64,000 bases of DNA from Lachnospiraceae bacterium (GTDB taxonomy: Bacteria; Bacillota; Clostridia; Lachnospirales; Lachnospiraceae), in NCBI GenBank assembly GCA_022792335.1, contig JAAWAV010000060.1, positions 1-64,000 on the forward strand, in the 5' to 3' direction. The notes beneath the pieces were generated by a model. It saw nothing but the letters and a program-made list of their open reading frames with translations, was not told the DNA's origin and did not search any database. How positions within the stretch are numbered: position 1 is the first letter of the stretch; each line of letters opens with the position of its first letter. Both the position numbers and the translations under genes were made by a program. Positions 1 to 9,050 of this stretch are shown one piece after another.

Positions 1-216
1 TATCCTTAGTCGGTGTACGTCCGGTACACCTCCATCGTCTGCCTTGAAAATCAAGCAAATGTCAGTGGTCAGGGTTGAAAAGTCGAAAAGGGATGAAATT
101 CAGCCCCTGCAAGGCACTTGACCGACGCGTACTGGACGTACACGGAGTGAAAGTAACGCCGCAGGAGCTGAATTTCCCCCTTTTTCGACCGTGTGTGCTC
201 TTGTCAAGCGACGGTA
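1..216. repeat. Palindromic repeat cluster, copy A of a dispersed element
   Basis: This non-coding stretch at the left edge is built from inverted repeats. GGTGTAC (12-18) faces GTACACC (24-30) across a 5-base loop. Bases 13-27 are also complementary to 129-143 with one mismatch, and bases 82-110 are largely complementary to 161-189. The segment 139-216 recurs almost base for base at 32533-32609, differing by one substitution and one missing T. Its right end is CTTGTCAAGCGACGGTA, the same end as the second copy. No transposase or convincing gene lies in it. It looks like a mobile or structured intergenic repeat family (MITE-like), but I do not recognise a named family. Confidence 0.7.
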
Positions 217-222
217 TACAGC

Positions 223-258
223 GAAAAGCCGGGGGCCTCTCAGGCCACCCGGCTTCCT
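223..258 (-). terminator. Rho-independent terminator after the ATC hydrolase gene
   Basis: Read on the minus strand just after the stop of the gene at 269-772, the sequence forms a GC-rich hairpin. AAGCCGGGTGGCCT pairs with AGGCCCCCGGCTT around a short GAG loop and is followed by TTTTCGC. The T tract is short, but the stem is strong and correctly placed to end the liv/ATC hydrolase transcript. Confidence 0.7.
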
Positions 259-268
259 ATGAAATTTT

Positions 269-772
269 TTATTTCTTTCTTGTGAAGCACAGATCACAGC
301 AATCGTCGCCTTCTGCAATCTTCTTCGGCAAGGAGAACTCACAGTTCATATCCTTTGCAAACTGTCTGTCGCCTTCCATAGCGATATCACAGAAGAGAGC
401 ACAATCTTCATCAGAAAAGCCCAGCTTTCTCCAAGCGTTTAACAGAGGGCAGTAGTGCATCTCCACATGCATCACATCATCGGAGATCTCCACAGTCTTA
501 TTCTCAAAGGTAATCGGCTCTGCCACAAACTGAGCGCCAAATTCCTTCATGCTCATCTTGTCGTTCATCTTATCCTTGAAGTTCTCATTGATCTGGAAAC
601 ATCCACAACGATTGATCGCCGCACGGCCGACTTTTTCCATATCACCGCCTGCTTTTCTTACTTCATCCAAAATCAGAGCCATCCAATACGCACGATGCTC
701 GATGCAGGCACGTTTTGCTTCTACGACTGGATCGCCAGTATGTACCGGTTTGTTTTCATTGTACTTTGCCAT
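269..772 (-). CDS. L-2-amino-thiazoline-4-carboxylic acid hydrolase family protein
   Basis: The 167-residue soluble protein resembles the ATC hydrolase family (Pfam ATC_hydrolase), which opens the thiazoline ring of L-2-amino-thiazoline-4-carboxylate on the way to cysteine. Recognisable features are a HYCPL segment at residues 106-110, the acidic region ending in AMEGDR near 131-136, and a cysteine-rich tail EGDDCCDLC at 154-162. No signal peptide or membrane segment is seen. A good ribosome site (GGAGAAAAATC) precedes the ATG. It lies 75 bp downstream of livF on the same strand, so it may be co-transcribed with the amino acid transporter. Family membership is fairly clear from memory of homologues; the true substrate here is not proven. 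Confidence 0.7.
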   Translation of the reverse strand: MAKYNENKPVHTGDPVVEAKRACIEHRAYWMALILDEVRKAGGDMEKVGRAAINRCGCFQINENFKDKMNDKMSMKEFGAQFVAEPITFENKTVEISDDVMHVEMHYCPLLNAWRKLGFSDEDCALFCDIAMEGDRQFAKDMNCEFSLPKKIAEGDDCCDLCFTRKK

Positions 773-827
773 AATGATTTTTCTCCTTTTTCTGAAACAG
801 CCAGATAGACCGGCTTCCTGTTTTACG

Positions 828-844
828 AAAAAACAGATCTGTTT
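828..844 (-). terminator. Possible weak terminator after livF
   Basis: Immediately after the livF stop, the minus strand reads AAACAGATCTGTTT followed by further T residues. This is a short AT-rich hairpin with a U-rich tail. The stem is only about five pairs, so it is at best a partial terminator and could let transcription continue into the ATC hydrolase gene. Confidence 0.25.
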
Positions 845-847
845 CTG

Positions 848-1558
848 CTATTTACTGCCAAGGTAAGCCTTTCTTACCTCATCATTGTTCTGCATTTCTT
901 TTGCGTCTCCGCTGAACTTCACTGTTCCCACTTCCAGAACGTAACAACGATCCGCAATCCTCAGGGCCATATTGGCATTCTGCTCTACCAGAAGAATTGT
1001 GGTACCCTGTTTGTGAATTTCCTTAATCAGCCGGAAAATTTCCAGTACCAGATTGGGAGCCAGACCCATGGACGGCTCATCCAACATAAGAAGCTTTGGC
1101 TTATTCATAAGCGCCCGCCCAATAGCTAACATCTGCTGCTCGCCACCGGAAAGGGTTCCGGCCTGCTGTTTCTTCCGTTCTAGAAGTCTGGGAAACAGAT
1201 CATATACATACTCGAAAGAATTTTGAATTTCCTTTGCATCTTTTCTGCAGTATGCTCCCAGCTTCAGATTATCTTCCACGGAAAGCTCCGGGAATACCTC
1301 ACGGCCTTCCGGGCTTAACGTTACACCCAGTTTCACAATCTGGGGCGGAGACATCCGGGTCAGATCCTGCCCGTCAAATTCTATCCTGCTCCCCGAGGCG
1401 GCTTTTAAGACGCCTGCAATGGTAAGAAGAGTGGTTGACTTTCCGGCTCCGTTGCTTCCGATAAGCGTAACCAGCTCCCCGTCATTGACTTCAAAATCAA
1501 TGCCCTTCAGAGCATGGATATTTCCATAATATGTATTCATCGAATTAATCCGCAACAT
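848..1558 (-). CDS. livF: Branched-chain amino acid ABC transporter, ATP-binding protein LivF
   Basis: This is the second of two ATPase subunits of a LIV-type amino acid importer. It has a Walker A motif GSNGAGKS near residues 34-41, an ABC signature LSGGEQQ, a Walker B segment LMLDEPSMGLAP and a switch histidine region. The chosen ATG at 1558 gives the usual LivF N-terminus (MLRINSMNTYYGN). A GTG nine bases upstream at 1567 sits closer to an AGGA ribosome site and is the alternative start. The start overlaps the end of livG, so the two are translationally coupled. The length (236 residues) is normal for LivF. Confidence 0.93.
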   Translation of the reverse strand: MLRINSMNTYYGNIHALKGIDFEVNDGELVTLIGSNGAGKSTTLLTIAGVLKAASGSRIEFDGQDLTRMSPPQIVKLGVTLSPEGREVFPELSVEDNLKLGAYCRKDAKEIQNSFEYVYDLFPRLLERKKQQAGTLSGGEQQMLAIGRALMNKPKLLMLDEPSMGLAPNLVLEIFRLIKEIHKQGTTILLVEQNANMALRIADRCYVLEVGTVKFSGDAKEMQNNDEVRKAYLGSK

Positions 1559-2321
1559 CGTCTTCACTCTTTCCTAAATAAGCTTCGATTACCATCTGGT
1601 TATTGGCAATCTCCTCGGGAAGGCCATCCGCAATCATCCTGCCATGGTCCAACACGTAGATCCGATCAGAAATGTTCATGACCACGCTCATATCGTGCTC
1701 GATCAGGATGATGGTAAAGCCCTTGTTTCGAAGCTCCTTGATAAACTGCAGAAGCTCTTCGGACTCCTGAGGGTTCATGCCCGCGGCAGGTTCATCAAGC
1801 AGCAGAAGCTTTGCACCGGTCGCCATGGCGCGGGCAATCTCCAGCTTTCTCTGCTCGCCGTAAGGAAGATTCCCCGCATAGCTGTGGAGATATTTTCCAA
1901 ATCCCAGGGAATCCAGAATTTCCACTGCTTTTTCATGAGCCTCTTTCTCATACTTCCGGAACCTGGGAGTACGGAACGTGGAATCAAAGGTATTATACTT
2001 CGTATTCTGATGGAAACCGATCATAACATTCTCAATGGTCCGCATGTTTTTGAACAGACGAATGTTCTGGAATGTTCTGGCGATTCCGGCATTTACAATA
2101 TACTGTACTTTTTTGTTCTGAATCTCCTCGCCATTGAAAACAATCTTCCCCTCCGAGACGTCATAGACGCCGGTCAAAAGATTGAAAATGGTGGTCTTTC
2201 CGGCACCGTTGGGACCGATCACACTGACGATCTCCCCCTGGTCCACATGAAAGTTTACCTCGCTTACGGCGGCCAGACCGCCGAACTGTTTGGATACATT
2301 ACTTACCTCCAGCAGCGCCAT
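1545..2321 (-). CDS. livG: Branched-chain amino acid ABC transporter, ATP-binding protein LivG
   Basis: This is the first ATPase of the LIV-type importer, 258 residues long. Visible motifs are Walker A GPNGAGKT at about 36-43, the degenerate signature LPYGEQRK typical of LivG, and Walker B LLLLDEPAAGMNP. The protein is predicted to pair with LivF on the cytoplasmic side of the LivH/LivM permease. Its start overlaps the livM end by 23 bases, and a GGAGG-like site precedes the ATG. Confidence 0.94.
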   Translation of the reverse strand: MALLEVSNVSKQFGGLAAVSEVNFHVDQGEIVSVIGPNGAGKTTIFNLLTGVYDVSEGKIVFNGEEIQNKKVQYIVNAGIARTFQNIRLFKNMRTIENVMIGFHQNTKYNTFDSTFRTPRFRKYEKEAHEKAVEILDSLGFGKYLHSYAGNLPYGEQRKLEIARAMATGAKLLLLDEPAAGMNPQESEELLQFIKELRNKGFTIILIEHDMSVVMNISDRIYVLDHGRMIADGLPEEIANNQMVIEAYLGKSEDDVAD

Positions 2322-3294
2322 CCGGCTTCACCTCCCCTTCCTTCACTTTGACAAACCTGGGGAACGTGTATGGCCGTTTGCTGTTGCCACCCAGGAGACC
2401 ATTGGTACGGAATACCATCATTACAATAAGGATCAGGCCGTATACGACAAACCGATACTCCGCCACAAACCGGAATACCTCCGGGAAGGACACCAAAATT
2501 CCCGCGCCCAAAAGCATACCCTTGATGGAACCCATACCTCCGAAAATGACGATACTTAAAATCATCATCGACACGTCGGAATTGAACGAGTTCGCATCCA
2601 CATAACCGGAAAGGTGAGCATAAAGCGCACCGGCCGCGCCGGCAATGGCTGTGGAAATCGTAAAAGCCAATCTCTTATAATGGCCCAGTTCAATTCCCAT
2701 CAGGGAAGAAGCCAGCGGATCATCCTTGATGGCCCTTAAAGTTCTTCCCAGTTTAGACCGCTCAAGAGCCATGCAGAACAAAACTGTCAGAACTACAAAT
2801 ATCAGACAGAGATAATACATACCGTTGTTGGTCGTTTTCATCTCTATGCCGAAAAACTCCGGTTTTGCAATCCTCTGAACTCCATAGGTACCATGTGTCA
2901 GAGACTCCCAGTTGACAATCACCACCTTGATGATTTCTCCAAATCCCATGGTAATAATTGCCAGATACGTACCGGAAAGCTTCATGGTAGGAATACTGAA
3001 AAGCCAGCCGATGAACCCGGTCATAATGATTGCACAGAGACAGGTCAACAGGAAATTCCAGCCAAAATGCTCTGAAAGCAAGGATGAGGTATAGGCGCCA
3101 ATAGCATAAAAAGCCGCATGGCCCAGGGAAATCTGTCCCATATAACCAGTGATAATATTCAGGCTTAACGCCAGAATCATGTAAACAAAAATCAAACTTG
3201 AAACTCGCTGCAAATATCTGCTCAATCCCACTGCCGGTAAAGCGATGAGGGCTACAAGGACCACGAGCCAGATAATCTTATCTCTCTTATCCAT
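2299..3294 (-). CDS. livM: Branched-chain amino acid ABC transporter, permease LivM
   Basis: The 331-residue polytopic membrane protein has the LivM signature regions: an N-terminal hydrophobic pair of segments, LSLNIITGYMGQISLGHAAF near the front, and the GGMGSIKGMLLGAG segment toward the end. It forms the translocation channel together with LivH. The start is preceded by GGAGGAG. The gene lies 15 bp after livH in the operon order livK-H-M-G-F. Confidence 0.94.
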   Translation of the reverse strand: MDKRDKIIWLVVLVALIALPAVGLSRYLQRVSSLIFVYMILALSLNIITGYMGQISLGHAAFYAIGAYTSSLLSEHFGWNFLLTCLCAIIMTGFIGWLFSIPTMKLSGTYLAIITMGFGEIIKVVIVNWESLTHGTYGVQRIAKPEFFGIEMKTTNNGMYYLCLIFVVLTVLFCMALERSKLGRTLRAIKDDPLASSLMGIELGHYKRLAFTISTAIAGAAGALYAHLSGYVDANSFNSDVSMMILSIVIFGGMGSIKGMLLGAGILVSFPEVFRFVAEYRFVVYGLILIVMMVFRTNGLLGGNSKRPYTFPRFVKVKEGEVKPDGAAGGK

Positions 3295-3309
3295 GTTTCA
3301 CTCCTCCGT

Positions 3310-4185
3310 TTATACTTTTGAAATTTTCGCTTTGCCAAACAGACCGTTGGGTCTGACAATCAGAATCAGGAACAACAGAATAAATGCAACTGCATCACGA
3401 TAAGCGCCAGACAGGAACTGTACGGTCAGACTCTCCGCGAGGCCAAGGATAATCCCTCCGACCGCCGCTCCGTAAAGGGAACCAATTCCTCCAAGCACGG
3501 AAGCAGAGAAACCCTTCAGGCCGATCATCGTACCCATGGCAGGATACACCGTCTGATAATAGCTGGCCAGAAGAAGAGCCGCCACGACGGCAGACATTCC
3601 GCTTAAGAAAAAGGTCACACTGATAACCGCCTTCGCATTGATTCCCATCAAATCCGCCGCTCTTGCGTTCTGTTCTACTGCCCGCATGGCAAGACCGATC
3701 TTACTCTTGTTGATCAGAATCGTCAGACCAACCAAAAGCGCAATGGAAACCACCAGTATGTAAACCTGTGAAAATGCAAACTTTACATTTCCGATCTGAA
3801 TCATTTCATTTCCAAGAAGTGCCGGAAAGGATTTGATCTCTGTACCAAAAGCAATCTGCAAACCATTGGTGATAATATAGGAAAACCCAATGGTGGTGAT
3901 CAGGGCGGCAATCCCTGGCGCCCTCTTTTTACGAAGAATCGCCAGGATTGACCGATCATAAGCCACCAGCAGACCACCGGTAAGGATGACACTTAAAATT
4001 ACCGCAGGCACCGCTCCCAGATTCCATGTCACAAACATCAGGATCATATGGGCGCCAAAGGCATAAACGGCGCCATGAGCCATATTGATCATTCTCAAAA
4101 TACCGAACACAAGGGAGTAACCAATCGCAATTAATGCATAGATCAATCCCATGGTCAGGCCGTTGACTATATATTGGGCAGTCAT
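3310..4185 (-). CDS. livH: Branched-chain amino acid ABC transporter, permease LivH
   Basis: The 291-residue membrane protein has the LivH pattern: GLTMGLIYALIAIGYSLVFG at the N-terminus, INMAHGAVY shortly after, and the GGIGSLYGAAVGG segment near the C-terminus. It pairs with LivM. A GGGAGG ribosome site precedes the ATG, and the gene is 22 bp downstream of livK. Confidence 0.94.
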   Translation of the reverse strand: MTAQYIVNGLTMGLIYALIAIGYSLVFGILRMINMAHGAVYAFGAHMILMFVTWNLGAVPAVILSVILTGGLLVAYDRSILAILRKKRAPGIAALITTIGFSYIITNGLQIAFGTEIKSFPALLGNEMIQIGNVKFAFSQVYILVVSIALLVGLTILINKSKIGLAMRAVEQNARAADLMGINAKAVISVTFFLSGMSAVVAALLLASYYQTVYPAMGTMIGLKGFSASVLGGIGSLYGAAVGGIILGLAESLTVQFLSGAYRDAVAFILLFLILIVRPNGLFGKAKISKV

Positions 4186-4207
4186 GTTTTGCCTCCCATC
4201 CTGTTAC

Positions 4208-5476
4208 TTACTGTAAAGATGCCTCAAAGTCATCCCAGAGCTGAAGCTTCTTGTCAGACTCTACGAATTTGCCGTCCTTTACCACGTACCAAACCTGAGT
4301 CTTTACAGCATCGCCGATCTCATCATAAGACAGCGTACCGGTAATGCCTTCGAAGGTCATGTTGTAAAGCTCATCCTTGATGGCCTCTCTGTCAGTGCTT
4401 CCCACATTCTCAATCGCCTGCATAACCATCTGAACATTCTCATAGGTCTGTGCAGACATGTTCTCGGGTACCTTGCCATCTGCATACTCTTTGTAAGCGT
4501 CTACGTAAGCTTTTACCTTGGGATCTGTGCTATCAGCATTCATACCGCCGGGGAACTGGATTCCCTCAGCAGCTTCTCCTGCCAGGTTGATAAGCTCTGC
4601 CGTGTAAGAAGAACCTACGGAAATCAGAGTGCCCTCTTTATTGATCTGACGATACTGCTTCGCGAAGGGCCCTAAGGAACCATACATACCAAGAACCACG
4701 ATGCAGTCGCATCCGGCTTCTTCAAACTTGGTGATGTTGGAGGAGTAGTCTGTAGTTCCGTCTACAAATTCTTCCTGAGCAACCAGCTCACAATCAACCT
4801 TGTCTTTAATCTTTTCCCAGCCTTCCAGGAAACAGGTAGAAGCGCTCTCGCCCCAGTCTGTCTTTAACTTCAGAATACCAATCTTCTTCGCGCCGCTTCC
4901 GATGGCAATCTGAAGGCAGTTGGTTGCTTCCATTTTCTGGGTAACATTGTTTCTGAAGATGTAATCACCGATAGAAGAATAATCTACGTGGGAAGCAGAA
5001 GCGCTTAACAGCACAATTCCGGTCTCCTGATAGATCGGAGCCGCGGTCATGGCAACGCCGCTGGCAAAATGACCAAATACGGCAACCACGTCGTCATTTC
5101 CTACAATCTGCTCGGCGATGGAACCAGCTTCCTCGTTGGAGTTCTTGTCGTCAAATTCGATCACTTCGATCTGACGTCCCAGAAGGCCGCCCTTTTCATT
5201 CTGCTGCTTCACAGCCAGCTCTACGGCATTCTTAAACAATAAACCATACTCTGCATTGTCGCCAGTCAGAGGGCCGGAATATGCGAACACAATGGGATCA
5301 TCACTTCCCTCGGCCTGTTCTTTGCCTTCTTCTTTCTTCTCATCACCGCCATCCTCTTTGGGTGCCTGAGTCTCGCTTCCCTTGCCGCTGTCCTCCTTCT
5401 TGTCGTCGCCACCGCAGCCAGCCAATGCTGACATCGTCAGTACCAACGCCAAAAACAGTGCAATCCATCTTTTCAT
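4208..5476 (-). CDS. livK: Branched-chain amino acid ABC transporter, substrate-binding lipoprotein
   Basis: This is the extracellular receptor of the importer. The start at 5476 is preceded by AAAGGAG and gives a classical lipoprotein signal: MKRW, a hydrophobic stretch, then ALAGC with the lipidated cysteine at residue 21. A charged, low-complexity linker rich in K, E and G follows. The remainder is a type I periplasmic-binding fold (Peripla_BP_6). Binding proteins of this family take leucine, isoleucine and valine but also other amino acids and amides, so the substrate is uncertain. As first gene of the operon it probably sets high expression of the receptor. Confidence 0.93.
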   Translation of the reverse strand: MKRWIALFLALVLTMSALAGCGGDDKKEDSGKGSETQAPKEDGGDEKKEEGKEQAEGSDDPIVFAYSGPLTGDNAEYGLLFKNAVELAVKQQNEKGGLLGRQIEVIEFDDKNSNEEAGSIAEQIVGNDDVVAVFGHFASGVAMTAAPIYQETGIVLLSASASHVDYSSIGDYIFRNNVTQKMEATNCLQIAIGSGAKKIGILKLKTDWGESASTCFLEGWEKIKDKVDCELVAQEEFVDGTTDYSSNITKFEEAGCDCIVVLGMYGSLGPFAKQYRQINKEGTLISVGSSYTAELINLAGEAAEGIQFPGGMNADSTDPKVKAYVDAYKEYADGKVPENMSAQTYENVQMVMQAIENVGSTDREAIKDELYNMTFEGITGTLSYDEIGDAVKTQVWYVVKDGKFVESDKKLQLWDDFEASLQ

Positions 5477-5632
5477 ATCTGTTTCTCCTTTCCCTATTTT
5501 CACGTGTTTTTATTTACTTTTTTGTGATTTTATACACAAAACAGCAACACGCAACTAACATTTTACATCATTTTGACAAGAAATTACATGTGATATCCTG
5601 CTAAATGCATGCAATATTTTCTTTTTTCCGCT
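5477..5632 (-). promoter_or_regulatory. Leader/promoter region of the liv operon
   Basis: The 156-base AT-rich gap between the dehydrogenase gene and livK must hold the liv promoter. The best -10 candidate on the minus strand is TATAAA at 5529-5534, but no convincing -35 box lies at the right distance. A TTGTCA at 5574-5579 is too far upstream. No terminator with a T tract is seen after the dehydrogenase gene, so read-through is possible. Confidence 0.25.
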
Positions 5633-6424
5633 TTACCCTTCCCAGGGTTTTACCCACGGGAGATCGGAATCTTCCACCGTATTCTTTCCACCGTCCACGC
5701 TTACCACCGTCCCAGTCATATAACTAAATCGGTCACTGCACATACAGACAATCACATCCCCGATTTCCTCCGGGGAGCCGGCCCGGTGCAGAGGAATCAT
5801 GGACATGGTATAATCCGTCTGATCATAGATGGCCTTTCTGGAAAGAACGGTATCAATGATTCCGGGAGCCACCGCATTGACCCGGATTCCATAAGGGGCA
5901 AGCTCCGAAGCTGCGCCGATGGTTAGAAGATTCACTCCCGCTTTGGCAGCCCCATAAGTCACTCGGTAATCCACCGGTATTTTCGATGACAGAGAAGAAA
6001 TGCTTGTAATCACTCCGCTTTTTTGTGGGATCATATATTTAGACGCTGCTTTGATGCCGAAAAAGACCGTCGTCAGATTCTGATCCATGATAAAGCGGAA
6101 ATTCTCTTCCGATAAGGTATGTAAAGGGCCATGTCTGTTTCCTCCTGCACAGTTGACCCAGATATCGATCCGTCCGAATTTTTTTACCACCCGGTCTGCA
6201 AACGATTCCGTCTCTTCATAACTCATGGCATCCACCGATTCTGCCATGACCTCTGAAAGTCCTTCTTCCTCTGCCCGTTTGACAAATGCCTTTACCTTCT
6301 CTTCCGAACGGCTACATACGGCAACCCTGCAGCCTTCTTTTCCAAAGCGGATAGCTGTCGCCGCCCCAATTCCCGTAGTCCCGCCGAAAATAACGGCTAC
6401 CTTTCCTTTTAATCCCAAATCCAT
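5633..6424 (-). CDS. SDR-family oxidoreductase
   Basis: This is a 263-residue classical short-chain dehydrogenase. It shows the cofactor loop GGTTGIG at 14-20, NCAGG near residue 91, the active-site serine region SISS near 141-144, the catalytic pair Y157 and K161, and a C-terminal VSVDGG segment. R38-S-R-S after the second strand hints at NADP(H). The substrate cannot be read from the sequence. It follows the DUF711/ACT pair with an 18-bp gap and a strong AGGAGGG site, so it is likely in the same transcript. Confidence 0.88.
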   Translation of the reverse strand: MDLGLKGKVAVIFGGTTGIGAATAIRFGKEGCRVAVCSRSEEKVKAFVKRAEEEGLSEVMAESVDAMSYEETESFADRVVKKFGRIDIWVNCAGGNRHGPLHTLSEENFRFIMDQNLTTVFFGIKAASKYMIPQKSGVITSISSLSSKIPVDYRVTYGAAKAGVNLLTIGAASELAPYGIRVNAVAPGIIDTVLSRKAIYDQTDYTMSMIPLHRAGSPEEIGDVIVCMCSDRFSYMTGTVVSVDGGKNTVEDSDLPWVKPWEG

Positions 6425-6442
6425 ACGTATCCCTCCTGTCTC

Positions 6443-7807
6443 TTAGTTCTTAAAACTATGGATGGGAGCCGGAATCCGTCCTCCCCTGTTTATAAAGTTC
6501 GCACAAGAATACTGGTTCACCGGCATCACCGGGGCATAGCCCAAAAGGCCGCCAAACTCCACCACATCTCCTGCCTGTTTCCCCTCCGCCGGAATCAGAC
6601 GGACTGCTGTAGTTTTCTGATTGATCATGCCGATAGCCGCTTCATCGGCAATAATCCCGGAAATTGTTTCTGCCGTCGTATCTCCCGGTATGGCAATCAT
6701 ATCAAGACCCACAGAGCAGACGCAGGTCATGGCCTCCAGCTTTTCCAAAGTCAGAGCTTTCCTGTTTACCGCATCGATCATTCCCTGATCTTCACTGACT
6801 GGAATAAAAGCTCCGGAAAGGCCTCCCACATAAGAAGATGCCATGACGCCTCCCTTTTTCACCTGATCGTTTAAAAGGGCGAGAGCCGCCGTGGTTCCAG
6901 GAGCGCCTACGCTTTCCAGGCCGATCTCCTCCAGAATCTCCGCCACACTGTCTCCCACTGCCGGAGTAGGCGCCAAAGAAAGGTCTACGATTCCAAAAGG
7001 CACGCCCAGCCTTTCAGACGCCTCCTTCGCCACAAGCTGTCCCACACGAGTCACTTTGAAGGCTGTCTTTTTGATGGTTTCACAGAGAATTTCAAAATTT
7101 TCTCCCCGGATTTTCTCCAGCGCAGTTTTTACCACGCCCGGACCACTGACCCCCACGTTGATCACAGCGTCTGCCTCCGTCACTCCGTGAAAAGCCCCCG
7201 CCATAAATGGATTGTCATCCGGCGCATTGCAAAACACCACCAACTTGGCGCAGCCTAAGCAGTCTTTGTCTGCCGTGGCCTTTGCCGCCTCTTTAATCAC
7301 CTGTCCCATCATCTTAACCGCATCCATATTGATCCCGGTCTTTGTGGAACCTACGTTGACGGAACTGCAGACCCGGTCTGTAACTGCCAGGGCTTGTGGA
7401 ATCGACCGAATCAAAAGCTCCTCGGCCGGAGTCATCCCCTTCCCCACCAGCGCAGAATATCCGCCGATAAAATTAACCTTGACTTCCTTGGCGGCTTCAT
7501 CTAATGTTTTCGCCAAAGACACAAAATCTTCCGGCGTTTTACAGGCAGCGCTACCCACGAAAGAGACAGGGGTCACAGAAATCCGCTTGTTGACAATGGG
7601 GATTCCATACTTGACTTCAATCTCTTTTCCCACTTTTACTAGATCTTTGGCCCGGGAAACAATCTTTTCATATATCTTTTCTTTTACCTTGCAAAGATCA
7701 GAATCCATACAATCCAGGAGACTGATTCCCATGGTAATGGTACGGACATCCAGTCTCTCCTGCTCGATCATCTTATTGGTTTCATCTACTTCAAATCTGT
7801 TTATCAT
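6443..7807 (-). CDS. PFL family protein (DUF711 / UPF0210)
   Basis: The 454-residue protein belongs to the DUF711/UPF0210 family, distantly related to pyruvate formate-lyase-type folds. Recognisable stretches include [13 protein letters not shown]-like text at the N-terminus (RTITMGISL), [24 protein letters not shown] and the C-terminal [12 protein letters not shown]. Members are widespread in Firmicutes and archaea, almost always next to a small ACT protein, as here. The biochemical role is not established; the ACT neighbour suggests control by an amino acid or small molecule. Confidence 0.88.
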   Translation of the reverse strand: MINRFEVDETNKMIEQERLDVRTITMGISLLDCMDSDLCKVKEKIYEKIVSRAKDLVKVGKEIEVKYGIPIVNKRISVTPVSFVGSAACKTPEDFVSLAKTLDEAAKEVKVNFIGGYSALVGKGMTPAEELLIRSIPQALAVTDRVCSSVNVGSTKTGINMDAVKMMGQVIKEAAKATADKDCLGCAKLVVFCNAPDDNPFMAGAFHGVTEADAVINVGVSGPGVVKTALEKIRGENFEILCETIKKTAFKVTRVGQLVAKEASERLGVPFGIVDLSLAPTPAVGDSVAEILEEIGLESVGAPGTTAALALLNDQVKKGGVMASSYVGGLSGAFIPVSEDQGMIDAVNRKALTLEKLEAMTCVCSVGLDMIAIPGDTTAETISGIIADEAAIGMINQKTTAVRLIPAEGKQAGDVVEFGGLLGYAPVMPVNQYSCANFINRGGRIPAPIHSFKN

Positions 7808-7818
7808 CGCCGGCCCTC

Positions 7819-8094
7819 TTAAATTCTGTGCATTTTATTGAAAATATCTTCATGCTGACAGCGGATCTTCACGCCGATTTCTTCCCCGATCTGCTCCAGT
7901 TCCTCCACCATATCGCCGAAAGGCTTTGCCGACTCATTGGCATCCACAATCATCATCATGTTGAAATAGCCCTGAAGGATTGTCTGAGAAATATCCTCGA
8001 TGTTGATCCGGTTGTTGGCCAGATAGGTGCAGATCTTCGCAATAATTCCCACCGTATCCTTTCCTACCACTGTAATAATTGTCTTTTTCATCAT
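7819..8094 (-). CDS. ACT domain-containing protein (UPF0237)
   Basis: This 91-residue protein is a single ACT domain: beta strand [10 protein letters not shown], a helix around [13 protein letters not shown], and the second strand NIEDISQTI. It matches the UPF0237 group that is paired with DUF711 genes, here 11 bp upstream of one. ACT domains usually bind amino acids and act as regulatory subunits, so it probably regulates the DUF711 protein. An AGGAGAACG site precedes tandem ATG codons. Confidence 0.92.
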   Translation of the reverse strand: MMKKTIITVVGKDTVGIIAKICTYLANNRINIEDISQTILQGYFNMMMIVDANESAKPFGDMVEELEQIGEEIGVKIRCQHEDIFNKMHRI

Positions 8095-8179
8095 CGTTCT
8101 CCTCGTTTTTTGTATGATAACTGCTCCATGGTCCTGTCCGTTGATGAGGACTTATCAGATATGGAAGGATATCCGAACC

Positions 8180-8977
8180 TCACAGATAAATAGTCTCTGA
8201 CATACTACTTCTGTCTGCCACCGCAATATCAAAATCTGTCCCCTGATAAGCATTCTCTCCTGTGGTGATTTCCAGCCGTACCGTCTCATAAGCCAGATCT
8301 GCAAAATTGTTTTCCTTCGACAAGTGCCCTAACAGCGCCTTTTTAAAGCCGTCGTGAAGAATTTCCCCCAAAAGCCTCCCGGCTGAATCGTTGGAGAGAT
8401 GCCCTCTGTTCCCCATAATCCTCCGCTTCAGATAATAGGGATAAGGTCCTGTCTCTAACATACGGACATCATGATTGGCCTCCAGAAGAATCGCATCCAA
8501 CCCTAGAAGGTGATTAATGGTATACTGGCTGTAGTTTCCAAGATCCGTAACCACTGCTGCAGAAGAAGCTCCCGCGTCCACCCGGAAAGCACAGGGACCT
8601 GCTGCGTCGTGATCGATCGAAAACGGAGTAATCTTCATATCTCCAATGAAAAATGCCTCATCCGGAAAAATTTTCCGGTGCAGTCCACCCGGAAGCCCTC
8701 CAACGCTCCTTGCCGTCAGTATTCCCTCATAAGTCTCCTTCGTCGTATAGATCGGAATCTCATTTTTTCTGGAAAATACTCTGAGACCGCCAATATGATC
8801 GGAATGCTCATGGGTAATCAAAATCCCCGAAAGTTCACTTCCCTTAATTCCAAGGCCCGCAAGCCCGGCCTCGATTCGTTTGGTCGAAATTCCCGCGTCA
8901 ATCAGAATGTGGGTACTGTCCGTGCCCACATAAATACAGTTTCCGCTACTCCCGCTGGCAATACTGACAAGCCGCAT
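8180..8977 (-). CDS. MBL-fold metallohydrolase, YycJ/WalJ-like
   Basis: The 265-residue metallo-beta-lactamase-fold protein has the metal motif HEHSDH at 56-61, further ligands in FSIDHDAAGPC and LEANHD, and a C-terminal GHLS. It is close to YycJ (WalJ), which is thought to be a double-stranded DNA 5' exonuclease linked to replication and cell-wall signalling. Unlike in Bacillus it is not beside walRK but downstream of coaE and polA, in keeping with a DNA-related role. Confidence 0.85.
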   Translation of the reverse strand: MRLVSIASGSSGNCIYVGTDSTHILIDAGISTKRIEAGLAGLGIKGSELSGILITHEHSDHIGGLRVFSRKNEIPIYTTKETYEGILTARSVGGLPGGLHRKIFPDEAFFIGDMKITPFSIDHDAAGPCAFRVDAGASSAAVVTDLGNYSQYTINHLLGLDAILLEANHDVRMLETGPYPYYLKRRIMGNRGHLSNDSAGRLLGEILHDGFKKALLGHLSKENNFADLAYETVRLEITTGENAYQGTDFDIAVADRSSMSETIYL

Positions 8978-9050
8978 TGTCTCTCTTCCTCGCCTTTCCT
9001 TCTGTTCTCTTTTGCAATCCTGATGATTTCTGAATGATTTTCAGAATCTT

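Noticed and set aside
75-455. Open frame over the left repeat whose translation (VHGVKVTPQELN) resembles that of the frame at 32469-32672 (IHGVKVTPLELN)
   Set aside because: The similarity comes from the shared nucleotide repeat. Neither frame has a ribosome site, and the first runs antisense through the ATC hydrolase gene.
8095-8179. Hairpin AGTCCT...AGGACC upstream of the ACT gene considered as a terminator or attenuator
   Set aside because: Short stem with no following T tract; probably chance.
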